The notes beneath the pieces are model-generated. The model was not told where the DNA came from. It did not search any database and saw nothing but the letters and a program-made list of their open reading frames with translations. A DNA stretch of 64,000 nucleotides from Leucobacter aridicollis (GTDB lineage Bacteria; Actinomycetota; Actinomycetes; Actinomycetales; Microbacteriaceae): positions 1 through 64,000 of the forward strand of contig NZ_JACCBD010000001.1 in assembly GCF_013409595.1 (NCBI RefSeq), in the 5' to 3' direction. Positions 33,388 to 43,571 of the stretch are shown one piece after another; the stretch's first letter is position 1; every line of letters starts with the position of its first letter. The translations under genes and the position numbers were made by a program.

Positions 33388-33422
33388 GCCGCTCTCGGAA
33401 CCACCACGACGGGCAGCGGCGC

Positions 33423-36400
33423 GTGACGCAGAGACGAGACCATTCCGGCGCCGTCGCCGAGTTCCTCGACCTTGCGGGGTCCGATCCTGATCTGCTGCGA
33501 TCGGGGAGGATCCCGGACCCGCAGCCGGCGCACACCCCGCTCTTCCGGTGGCTGGCCAGCGTCGTCGGGGCCATCGAGGAATTTCTCCGCGCCCGGGGCG
33601 GCACGGCGCTGCGCGCCGGGATCCGCGTCTTCTGGGGCGTGCTCGCGGCGGCCGGAATCCTGCTCCTCGTCGGGCCGGTCATCAACAAGCCGATGGACTT
33701 CGACGACGTGCTCGCTTCCGCAGAGGTCGCCGACGTCGAGTGGATCGCCCGCGACGCGGCGATCGACTACCGGGTCGCACGGGAGGACGACGGCACGTTC
33801 TCGACGGTCGTGACTGAGCGTTTCACGGCGAACTTCGTCAACGGGCCCGAAGACCGGGTGCTGCGAACCCTCGTCACCGAGGTCGACGGCAAGGACACCG
33901 GCTTCGCGCTGCTCGATGCGACCGTCGACGGCGCGCCGGCCCGAACGGAGGCGAAGCGCCACCCGACGACCACGGACATCACGGTTCGCACGCCGTCGGG
34001 GGAGGCGTTCGCAGGCGAGCGCGAGGTCGCGCTGAGCTACGAGCTGCATCACCTCGCGCGTTCGCAGGCAGATGCGGCCACGGGCGACGCGGTCGACGTG
34101 TGGGACTGGCCGCTGTTCGCGCCAAGCTGGCCGCAAGCCACGAAGGGGCTCACGGTGTCCGTGACGCTCCCCACCGAGCTTGACGCGGCGCTCGTGCGTC
34201 AGCCGCACGCCGCCGTCGGGTGGTTGCTCGTCAGCGGAAACGTCTGGCTCACGCCCGACGAGACGGCGGAGGGCTCCGTCACCTACTCCTTCGACAACAC
34301 CGATTCGCTCCCGCCGCACTCCGACGTGTGGATCGAATTCACCTTCGCGGACGGCACCTTCGCAGAACCGCCGAAGACGGCGCTCTTCTGGCTGCAGACC
34401 TGGGGCCCGCTGCTCCCGCTCGCAGCGCTCGGCGGGCTCATGCTGTTTGCGCTCGCCGCACGCTGGGTGGTGTGGGCCGACTCGGCAGGGGACCCCTGGT
34501 TCGTCGCGCGCGATTCACCCCCGGAGGGCCTCTCGCCGCTGCTCGCGGCGGACCTGCTGGGCAAGCCGCGCCACGCGGAGCTCGTCTCCTCGCTCGCCGC
34601 AGCCCCCGCTCGCGGGCCGGCGGACGCCACGGAGCGCTGGCTGCGCGCGGTCGCCCGGGCCGGCCGCCGGGCTGGCCGGCTCGGCAACCTGCCCACGGTC
34701 GCGGGCTGGCGTGCGCGCTGGGCGCGCGCCGACCAGCCGGTCGCCGAGAAGCTCCGCTGGGCGCCCGACAGCTATGTGCGCGACACGTTTCTGCTGGCCC
34801 CGCTCGCGGTCACGCTCGTGCAGTGGGGGATCCTGCGGCAGCTGTCGCACCAGGTGATCCTCAGCGCGGTCTGGTGGCCGGTGGCCTTCGTGCTCGGCTC
34901 GACGGTGATCGCCGGTGTCACGCTCTGGGCCGTCTGGCGCCCGCGCCCGCTCACTCGCGCGGGCGCGCTCGCGACGCAGCAGCTCCGCGGCATTGACGTG
35001 TTCGCGCGGGCGACGCGGCTCCTCGAGCGCGGGCCGCTCGCCGATCCGCTGCTCCCGTACGCGACGCTCTTCGAGCGGCCGCGCAGAGCCGGCAACGCTG
35101 TCGGCGTACAGGCCGCGCGCGAGAGCGGCGACCGGCGCGTGGCCGATGGCTGGCGCGGCGAGCACTTTCTTGCCATGCCGGCGCTGCTGGCCACCGTCGC
35201 GGCGGGCGCGCTCGCCGCGGGATCGATTGTGCTCGTGAGCACGCAGCCCGCCCCCTACGGGCAGGCCGAGTTTCTGACCTGGCCCTCCTCGGAGGCGAGC
35301 GGAACGATCTGGACGCAGACCGAGGGCTTCGAGATCGAGGCGGAGCTCGCACGCGACGAACAGGGCCGCGCCCGGCTCGACGTGACGGAGCGGCTCACGG
35401 TCGGGTTCGAGCCGGGCGGAGCGTCGGTCCCGCAGTTCGAGCGTGAGTGGCCGCGCGAGCGATGGGGTCAGGATCTTGGCCTCGCCGTGGCGGAGGTGCG
35501 GGTCGATGGCGCGGCAGTGCCGTTCGTCGAGACCGCGGGCAGACACACGACGAAAGTGACCACGAAGCTCGGCGAGGTGCTCACCGGCGACCTGCCGGTG
35601 GAGGTCCGCTACGCTCTCGCAAGCCCGGCGGTCGAGGTCCGCGACGGTGGTGACGCCGTCCAGCAGGTGCGCTGGACCGCGATGCACTGGTTCTGGGACG
35701 ACACGTTCTACTCGAATCAGGGCAATCCCTACGACGGTTCAGAGCCCGTCCGGCCGGTCCGCGTGCAGCTCACCGTCGCCCCCGACCTCGCCGCTGAGCT
35801 GCGTTCGGGCGGCTGGATCGGGCACGGCGACGCGGACCGGATGCCGGGCGAGAGCGGGCAGGGGATCATGCCCTGGTCGGCCGAGCGCGACATGTACACG
35901 GACGCTGGCCGCGTCGAACTCATCGTCGGGTCCGAGCAGGCAGCGCCGGATGGGGCGTTGATCGCGGGGCTCGACGCCGACGCTGTCGAGTCCCGCCCAG
36001 CACCCCTCCCGGGTGACGGCGAGGGGGAGCCGGGTGAGCCGTATGCCGTCGACCCCGCGCTGAACGCGACGCTGGGCCAGTACGAGCTCGGTCTCACCGG
36101 CGACCTGGGCGCCACCCTCAACTTCCCGGCAGGCACGTTCTCGAATGTCGCCGACGGGGTTGCCGAACGCTACAGGATTGCAGCCGGCGCGCCGCTCGCG
36201 CTGCTTGTCGGACTGATCGTGGCCGTGCTCGCCGCTGCCGCTGGCGTCTTCGTCGCGGCCCTGCGAGGCGGCAGGGCGGCCGGACCGTCGCTTGCGCTCG
36301 TATCGTTCGCGGCCATCCCGTTGCTCGCCGTCGCGCAGTCCGTCGTGTTCTGGTGGGTCACCGGGCCGATGCAGGGCGACTCCGCGGTGGTCCCCGCGCT

Positions 36401-36512
36401 CGTTGCCTGCTCGCTCATGATGTGGGCGGCGGTGGTCGCGCAGTGGGTCGCGGTCGTGCGCGCGGGCTCCGGAGCCGCGCGGAATGGCGCTGCGGAGGCG
36501 GACTCTCGGTAG
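33423..36512 (+). CDS. Large membrane protein with two DUF2207-like extracellular modules
   Basis: The 1029-residue protein has a membrane segment near residues 60-85, then an external beta-rich module up to about 325 ('FTANFVNGPEDRVLRTLVTE', 'WPQATKGLTVSVTLP'). A membrane segment, a cytosolic part, and two to three more segments follow (about 450-505 and 590-608). A second similar external module (about 615-915, 'LDVTERLTVGFEPG', 'EREWPRERWGQDLG') precedes about four C-terminal membrane segments. This layout matches DUF2207-type membrane proteins but in duplicated form. The function is unknown. The GTG start has only a weak ribosome site and lies close behind apt. Confidence 0.7.
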   Translation: MTQRRDHSGAVAEFLDLAGSDPDLLRSGRIPDPQPAHTPLFRWLASVVGAIEEFLRARGGTALRAGIRVFWGVLAAAGILLLVGPVINKPMDFDDVLASAEVADVEWIARDAAIDYRVAREDDGTFSTVVTERFTANFVNGPEDRVLRTLVTEVDGKDTGFALLDATVDGAPARTEAKRHPTTTDITVRTPSGEAFAGEREVALSYELHHLARSQADAATGDAVDVWDWPLFAPSWPQATKGLTVSVTLPTELDAALVRQPHAAVGWLLVSGNVWLTPDETAEGSVTYSFDNTDSLPPHSDVWIEFTFADGTFAEPPKTALFWLQTWGPLLPLAALGGLMLFALAARWVVWADSAGDPWFVARDSPPEGLSPLLAADLLGKPRHAELVSSLAAAPARGPADATERWLRAVARAGRRAGRLGNLPTVAGWRARWARADQPVAEKLRWAPDSYVRDTFLLAPLAVTLVQWGILRQLSHQVILSAVWWPVAFVLGSTVIAGVTLWAVWRPRPLTRAGALATQQLRGIDVFARATRLLERGPLADPLLPYATLFERPRRAGNAVGVQAARESGDRRVADGWRGEHFLAMPALLATVAAGALAAGSIVLVSTQPAPYGQAEFLTWPSSEASGTIWTQTEGFEIEAELARDEQGRARLDVTERLTVGFEPGGASVPQFEREWPRERWGQDLGLAVAEVRVDGAAVPFVETAGRHTTKVTTKLGEVLTGDLPVEVRYALASPAVEVRDGGDAVQQVRWTAMHWFWDDTFYSNQGNPYDGSEPVRPVRVQLTVAPDLAAELRSGGWIGHGDADRMPGESGQGIMPWSAERDMYTDAGRVELIVGSEQAAPDGALIAGLDADAVESRPAPLPGDGEGEPGEPYAVDPALNATLGQYELGLTGDLGATLNFPAGTFSNVADGVAERYRIAAGAPLALLVGLIVAVLAAAAGVFVAALRGGRAAGPSLALVSFAAIPLLAVAQSVVFWWVTGPMQGDSAVVPALVACSLMMWAAVVAQWVAVVRAGSGAARNGAAEADSR

Positions 36513-36593
36513 TAGCGCGGCAGGTGGATCACAATTCACCATCGATCGTTGCGCGCTCTGGCGGTTTTGCGGCATCCCCGTAGTCTGGGGATC

Positions 36594-38332
<1,739 letters not shown>

Positions 38333-38336
<4 letters not shown>

Positions 38337-39358
38337 GCTCGGGCCGCGAGCGCCGCGTAGCAGCGCTCGATCCGCTCAAGCCACCAGCGCTCGCGGTCCG
38401 GGGTCGCCCGGAAGCGCTCGAGCGCACCCTCGTCGAGGGTGGGGCGCCGCACGCTGAGCACGCCCTTGACGGGGATCATCGGATCCTGCGCGACGTCTCC
38501 CGCGAGCAGCGCGACAGTGCCGAGCCCGCACGCGCCCGCGAGCATCCCTGCGGGCAGTGCGGCCGCGAGGTGCAGCCCCATGGAAATGCCGACCGAGGTG
38601 TCGAGCGCGCTCGACACGATGACCGGCAGCTGCGCCTCCTCGATGATGGCGAGTGCCGGTGCGATGCCTCCCAACGGTTGGGCCTTCACAACGATGAGGT
38701 CCGCGGCGCCCGAGCGCGCCACCGCGAGCGGGTCTTCCGCCTTGCGCACGCTCTCGTCCGCCGCGATGCGCACCGGCACCCCGGCTCGCGTGAGCCGCGA
38801 GCGCAGCTCGGCGAGTTCGGCAACGGTGGCGCACGGCTGCTCGGCGTAGTCGAGCCCGAACGGCGCGAGCGTCGTGAGCGCCTCGGCGGCCGCGTCGACC
38901 GACCACCCGCCGTTTGCGTCGACGCGCACGAACGCATCGGCCCCCATCGCCTCTCGGACCGCCCGCACCCTGGCGATGTCGTCCGCGAGCTCCTGGCCGC
39001 GCTCGGCGACCTTCACCTTCGCGGTGCGGCAGCCGGGGAATCGGGCGAGCACCGCTGGCACCTGCTTGGCGGGCACGGCCGGCACCGTCGCGTTGACGTC
39101 GATCGCGGAGCGCAACGGCGGTGCCGGCTCGGCCCACCCGTACTCGAGCGCGGCCGCGAGCCAGCGGGAGCTCTCGTCGTCCGCGTACTCGACGAACGGT
39201 GAAAACTCCGCTGCGCCCAGCGGGCCGACGAAGATGACGGCCTCGCGGGTGGAGATGCCGCGGAAGCGCGTGCGGGTGGGGATCGACACGACGCGCGCGG
39301 CATCGTGCAGCTCAGCGAGCGGTGGGAGGGGCGACTCTGGGAGCTGCGCGGTAGCCAT
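38333..39358 (-). CDS. menC: o-Succinylbenzoate synthase
   Basis: This 341-residue member of the enolase superfamily dehydrates SHCHC to o-succinylbenzoate in menaquinone synthesis. 'TAKVKVAERG' holds the KxK catalytic lysine. 'AFVRVDANGGW', 'LDYAEQP' and 'RIAADESVRK' carry the Asp, Glu and Asp/Glu metal ligands. 'LIVVKAQPLGG' holds the second catalytic lysine. ATG 39358 lies 6 nt after a GACAAT -10-like box. It is encoded opposite to menB, menE and menA, with the VIT gene in between. menD, menF and menH are not in this window. Confidence 0.92.
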
Positions 39359-39425
39359 GCATCGATTGTCTCACCCGGGCCAGGCGGCCCGGCCAGGGCG
39401 CCTCCGCGCAAGCCATTCGTCCGAC

Positions 39426-39473
39426 GAAGGTAAGCCTAAGAAAATGGCCCTGACCAGGGGAAAGGCTAGCCTT
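39426..39473 (+). promoter_or_regulatory. DtxR/IdeR-type iron boxes upstream of the VIT transporter
   Basis: GAAGGTAAGCCTAAGAAAA (39426-39444) matches the known IdeR/DtxR consensus TWAGGTWAGSCTWACCTWA at 15 of 19 positions, with a perfect central AGGTAAGCCTAA. AAGGCTAGCCTT (39462-39473) is a perfect 12-bp palindrome of similar type. Both lie 75-123 nt before the transporter start. Confidence 0.65.
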
Positions 39474-39548
39474 CCCTTGCTTGCGGGCGGCCTCGAATGG
39501 GAGGACACTTGAGCGCAGAACAACCCGCACACCGGGGGAGGGAGACCC

Positions 39549-40352
39549 ATGACACTCGAAGCAACTCGCCGCAGCGACATCGATTCCGTGGCGTCCGTGC
39601 AGGCGCCCGAGCAGACAGGCGCACTCCCCGGCTCGACGCCCGACGGGCCGGCGGGCGGGGAGCCGCGCTCGGCGCGTATCGGCCAGAAACTCAACTGGCT
39701 GCGCGCTGGCGTGCTCGGCGCGAACGACGGCATCGTCTCCGTCGCCGGCGTGGTCATCGGCGTCGCGGCGGCGACCCCCGGCAACACGGTGGCGGTCGCG
39801 ACAGCGGGCGTCGCGGCGCTCGTCGCTGGCGCGTTCTCCATGGCCGGCGGCGAGTACGTCTCGGTGAGCACGCAGCGCGACACCGAGAAGGCGCTCATCG
39901 ACCAGAAGCGCCGCTCGCTTGCCGAGCGCCCAGCGGAGGAACTCCGGGGCCTCGCCGGGTTCTACCGCCGTCGCGGCGTGTCCGCTGCGCTCGCGACCGA
40001 GGTCGCACGAGAGCTCAGCGAGCACGACGCACTCGCCGCGCACGCCGAGGTGGAACTCGGCATCGACCCCGAGGAATACACGAGCCCCTGGGCCGCGGCC
40101 ATCTCGTCGTTCATCGCATTCACGATCGGTGGGCTGCTGCCGCTGCTCATGATCCTGCTGCCGCTCGGCGCCGGCAGGATCCCGGCGGCCGGCCTCGCCG
40201 TGCTCATCGGTCTCGTGCTCACCGGCTGGATCTCGGCCGCACTCGGAGAGGCCCCGCGTGCCCGCGCGATCCTGCGCAACGTGCTCATGGGCGGGGCGAC
40301 GATGGTCGCGACCTACCTCATCGGCCTGCTGTTCGGCGTCGCCGTCGGCTAG
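39549..40352 (+). CDS. VIT1/CCC1-family iron/manganese transporter
   Basis: This 267-residue protein belongs to the vacuolar-iron-transporter family, which moves Fe2+ or Mn2+ out of the cytosol. Signature segments are 'WLRAGVLGANDGIVSVAGVV' and 'AGAFSMAGGEYVSVSTQ' in the first two helices. A cytosolic metal-binding helical stretch rich in Glu follows ('ELSEHDALAAHAEVELG'), then three more membrane segments. ATG 39549 has GGGGAGGGAG upstream. The DtxR-like boxes nearby suggest iron-dependent control. It is unrelated to the menaquinone genes around it and is followed by a hairpin. Confidence 0.9.
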   Translation: MTLEATRRSDIDSVASVQAPEQTGALPGSTPDGPAGGEPRSARIGQKLNWLRAGVLGANDGIVSVAGVVIGVAAATPGNTVAVATAGVAALVAGAFSMAGGEYVSVSTQRDTEKALIDQKRRSLAERPAEELRGLAGFYRRRGVSAALATEVARELSEHDALAAHAEVELGIDPEEYTSPWAAAISSFIAFTIGGLLPLLMILLPLGAGRIPAAGLAVLIGLVLTGWISAALGEAPRARAILRNVLMGGATMVATYLIGLLFGVAVG

Positions 40353-40372
40353 CCGCGAAGGCGACGCGGAAG

Positions 40373-40399
40373 TGCCCCCAGCCGAATAGGCTGGGGGCA
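40373..40399 (+). terminator. Hairpin abutting the menB start codon
   Basis: TGCCCCCAGCC and GGCTGGGGGCA pair perfectly over 11 bp with loop GAATA. The right arm contains TAGGCT (40387-40392, starting in the loop), a plausible -10 box 6 nt before the menB ATG. The hairpin may terminate the VIT transcript while its DNA also serves as menB promoter. Confidence 0.6.
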
Positions 40400-41313
40400 T
40401 GACCACACAGGTTTCTGACATCTTCGACCCGAGCGTCTGGGAGGTTGCCCCCGGCGCCGAGGGCTACACCGACATCACCGCGCACCTCAGCCTCGACGGG
40501 CGCATCGCCCGCGTCGCGTTCGATAGGCCGGAGGTGCGCAACGCGTTCCGTCCACACACCGTCGACGAGCTGTTCGACGCGCTCGATCGCGTGCGCGTCA
40601 ATCCGAAGGTTGGCGTCGTGCTGCTCACCGGCAACGGGCCGAGCCAAAAGGACGGCGGCTGGGCATTCTGCTCGGGCGGCGACCAGCGCATCCGTGGCCG
40701 CGACGGCTACAAGTACTCGGACTCCGAGACCGCTGTCGGCCCTGAGGCCCTCGCACGCGCCGGACGACTGCACATCCTCGAGGTGCAGCGTCTCATCCGG
40801 TTCATGCCGAAGGTCGTCATCGCGCTCGTCCCCGGCTGGGCCGCCGGCGGTGGGCACTCGCTCAACGTGGTCTGCGACCTGACGATCGCGAGCCGCGAGC
40901 ATGCAAAGTTCAAGCAGACCGACGCCGACGTCGGGTCCTTCGACGCTGGCTACGGCAGTGCGTACTTCGCGAAGCAGGTCGGCCAAAAGAACGCCCGCGA
41001 GATCTTCTTCCTCGCCCGCGAATACGACGCCGAGCGCGCCCGCGAGATCGGCGCCGTGAATGAGGTCGTGCCGCACGCGGAACTCGAGACGACCGGCATC
41101 GAGTGGGCGCGCACGATCCTCGGCAAGTCGCCCACCGCGATCCGCATGCTGAAGTACGCGATGAACGCTGTCGACGACGGGATCGTTGGCCAGCAGCTCT
41201 TCGCTGGAGAGACGACCCGACTCGCGTACGGCACTGACGAGGCCGTCGAGGGCCGCGACTCCTTCCTCGAGAAGCGCGATCCTGATTGGTCGCCGTTCCC
41301 GTACCACTACTAG
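40399..41313 (+). CDS. menB: 1,4-Dihydroxy-2-naphthoyl-CoA synthase
   Basis: This 304-residue crotonase-family enzyme closes the naphthoquinone ring from o-succinylbenzoyl-CoA. Typical MenB features are 'RPEVRNAFRPHTVDEL', the oxyanion-hole segment 'FCSGGDQRIRGRDGYKY', 'VPGWAAGGGHSLNVVCDL', and 'TDADVGSFDAGYGSAYFA' near the middle. The ATG at 40399 is 6 nt after TAGGCT, consistent with a leaderless transcript. It is followed by menE and menA on the same strand. Confidence 0.96.
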   Translation: MTTQVSDIFDPSVWEVAPGAEGYTDITAHLSLDGRIARVAFDRPEVRNAFRPHTVDELFDALDRVRVNPKVGVVLLTGNGPSQKDGGWAFCSGGDQRIRGRDGYKYSDSETAVGPEALARAGRLHILEVQRLIRFMPKVVIALVPGWAAGGGHSLNVVCDLTIASREHAKFKQTDADVGSFDAGYGSAYFAKQVGQKNAREIFFLAREYDAERAREIGAVNEVVPHAELETTGIEWARTILGKSPTAIRMLKYAMNAVDDGIVGQQLFAGETTRLAYGTDEAVEGRDSFLEKRDPDWSPFPYHY

Positions 41314-41376
41314 GGAACGCGGGCGGGGCGGCGCCTGCCGCGCCCGCCACCCATCCGGGCGCGGTACCCTAGGGGG

Positions 41377-42621
41377 GTGACGGCCCACCACGTTCTTCGC
41401 GCGATCCCAGTTGAGGATCGAGCCTGGCTCATCGCCGCGCTCGACGACGCACTCGCGGGAGGTGCTCCGATCCTGCCGCTCGCGCCGGGCCAGGACCCGG
41501 GCGACTCCGACGTCGAACGGATCCGTTCGCTTCCGCTGCCGGCCGACCTCGCCGTCGTTGTGCGCACATCGGGATCAAGCGGGATCCCGAAAGCGGTCGC
41601 GCTCTCGCGGTCGGCGCTCGTCGACAGCGCGATGGCGACCCACGAGGCGCTCGGTGGGCCCGGCCAGTGGCTCGTCGCCCTCCCGACCCAGCTCATCTCC
41701 GGGCTACAGATGCTCGTGCGCAGCGCCGTCGCCCGCACCGAACCCGTCTTCGCGCCAGACGGTGCCGACGCCCGCCAGCTCCTCGACGCCGCCGAGCAGC
41801 TCGATCACGAGCGACGCTACGTCTCGCTCGTGCCGGTGCAGCTCGCGCGACTGCTCGACCTCGCCGAGGACGATGCCGACGCCGCTGAGACGCTCCGCCG
41901 GTTCGACGCCGTGCTCGTCGGCGGCCAGGCCGTATCGCTCGAGCTGCGCAGGCGCGCCCACGCGCTCGGCGTGAGCCTCCGCCGCTCCTACGGCATGACC
42001 GAGACCGCCGGTGGCTGCGTCTACGACGGCGTCGAAATCGGCGACACGCTCGTGCGCATCCGCGGTGGCGAGGTGCAGCTCGCCGGGCCGACGCTCGCGC
42101 TCGGGTACCTCGGCGACGAGGCACAGACCGGAGCACGCTTCATCACCGAGCCCAACCGCGACGGAGAACCCGTCCGCTGGTACCGCACGGGCGACGCCGG
42201 CGAGCTGCTCGGCGGCATGCTGACAGTCACCGGGCGGCTCGACAGGGTCGTCATTTCCGGCGGCGTGAACGTCTCGCTCGACGAGATCGAGCGGGTCGCC
42301 CGCGAGTACCCCGGCTGGGGCAGCGCGGTCGCGCTCGCCACCGAGCACTCGGAGTGGGGCGAGCGGCCAGTCCTCGTCGTCGAGGTCGACCCCGCCGCCG
42401 TGCCCTTCGACGAGGTGCGCGAGGGGATCCGGTCGAAGCTCGGGGCCGCCGCGGCACCCGAGTGGGCGAACGAGACCGAGCGCATGCCGCGCCTGCCGGG
42501 CGGCAAACCAGACCTGCCAGCCATCGAAGCGTGGCTTCGGAGCCTGCGGGCAAGCTTTGCGCGGCTGCGCGACGACCGCGCCGAGCAGCCCCGCGGGGCC
42601 GACGAAGGGGAGACAGAGTGA
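41377..42621 (+). CDS. menE: o-Succinylbenzoate-CoA ligase
   Basis: This 414-residue adenylate-forming enzyme is shorter than fatty-acid CoA ligases, as usual for actinobacterial MenE. It contains 'VVRTSGSSGIPKAVALS' (A3), 'SYGMTETAGGCVYDG' (A5), 'WYRTGDAGEL' (A7) and 'GRLDRVVISGGVNVSLDEIE' (A8), with a C-terminal MPRLPGGKPDLPAI lysine motif. It activates OSB for MenB. GTG 41377 follows TACCCT by 6 nt, again leaderless in form. The stop overlaps the menA start (GTGA), so the two are coupled. Confidence 0.93.
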   Translation: MTAHHVLRAIPVEDRAWLIAALDDALAGGAPILPLAPGQDPGDSDVERIRSLPLPADLAVVVRTSGSSGIPKAVALSRSALVDSAMATHEALGGPGQWLVALPTQLISGLQMLVRSAVARTEPVFAPDGADARQLLDAAEQLDHERRYVSLVPVQLARLLDLAEDDADAAETLRRFDAVLVGGQAVSLELRRRAHALGVSLRRSYGMTETAGGCVYDGVEIGDTLVRIRGGEVQLAGPTLALGYLGDEAQTGARFITEPNRDGEPVRWYRTGDAGELLGGMLTVTGRLDRVVISGGVNVSLDEIERVAREYPGWGSAVALATEHSEWGERPVLVVEVDPAAVPFDEVREGIRSKLGAAAAPEWANETERMPRLPGGKPDLPAIEAWLRSLRASFARLRDDRAEQPRGADEGETE

Positions 42622-43571
42622 GCACGAAGAACCCGAAGCGGTCAGGCAACCCTGCGCTGCGCGCGGCGGCGGACGACCTCATCGAGGCCGGCGAGACCGC
42701 GCACGTCACCTGGCGCGACTGGGTATCGGGCGCCCGCCTGCGAACGCTGCCGCTCGCGATCGCCCCCGTCGCCGTCGGCGCTGGCATCGCCCACATGCTG
42801 CAGGCGTTCTCGCTCACGCTGAGCCTGCTCGCGCTCGCCGTCGCACTGCTGCTGCAGATCGGCGTGAACTACGCGAATGACTACTCCGACGGAGTGCGCG
42901 GCACCGACGCGTTCCGGGTCGGTCCCGCGCGGCTGACCGGCTCGGGCAGGGTGAACCCGAAGCACGTGCTCACCCTCGCGCTCGTCTTCTTCGGCCTCGC
43001 CGCGGTCGCGGGGCTCGCGGCCGTCGTGATCAGCGGCCGCTGGTGGTTCCTCGCCGTCGGCGTCGTCGCGATCATCGCCGCCTGGTTCTACACGGGAGGC
43101 AAGCGGCCCTACGGGTACGCGGGCCTCGGCGAGCTCGTCGTGTTCGTCTTCTTCGGCATCGTCGCGACCGTCGGAACCGTGTGGCTGCAGACTGAGATCT
43201 CGAACCAGGAGATGTGGGTCGCGGGCGCCGGCGTCGGCTTCTTCGCCGTCGCGGTGCTCGTCGTGAACAACCTGCGCGACATTCCGACAGACCGCGCGGC
43301 TGGCAAGCGAACGCTCGCCGTCAGGATCGGCGAGCGTTGGACCCGCGTGCTCTACGTCGTGTGCATGGTGCTGCCGTTCGCGGTGCCGCTGCTGTACGGC
43401 TGGGCCTACTCGGGCATGCTGCTCGTGTGGTTCGTGCTCGCCGCAGCGATTCCCGCGATCATCATTACGCTCACCGCCCGGACGGCGCGCGAGCTCATCA
43501 TCGTGCTGCAGCTCACGAGCTTCGCCGCGCTCGGCTACGGCCTGCTGCTCGGCGCGGCGTTCGCCTTCTGA
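42618..43571 (+). CDS. menA: 1,4-Dihydroxy-2-naphthoate polyprenyltransferase
   Basis: This 317-residue UbiA-family membrane enzyme attaches the polyprenyl chain to DHNA. The first aspartate-rich motif is in 'NYANDYSDGVRGTD' and the second in 'VNNLRDIPTDRAAGKRTLAV'. About eight to nine membrane helices are visible. GTG 42618 follows GGGGAGACAGA and overlaps the menE stop. The 3' end overlaps the convergent acyltransferase gene by 37 nt. With menB, menE and menC it covers the central and late steps of the pathway. Confidence 0.95.
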   Translation: MSTKNPKRSGNPALRAAADDLIEAGETAHVTWRDWVSGARLRTLPLAIAPVAVGAGIAHMLQAFSLTLSLLALAVALLLQIGVNYANDYSDGVRGTDAFRVGPARLTGSGRVNPKHVLTLALVFFGLAAVAGLAAVVISGRWWFLAVGVVAIIAAWFYTGGKRPYGYAGLGELVVFVFFGIVATVGTVWLQTEISNQEMWVAGAGVGFFAVAVLVVNNLRDIPTDRAAGKRTLAVRIGERWTRVLYVVCMVLPFAVPLLYGWAYSGMLLVWFVLAAAIPAIIITLTARTARELIIVLQLTSFAALGYGLLLGAAFAF

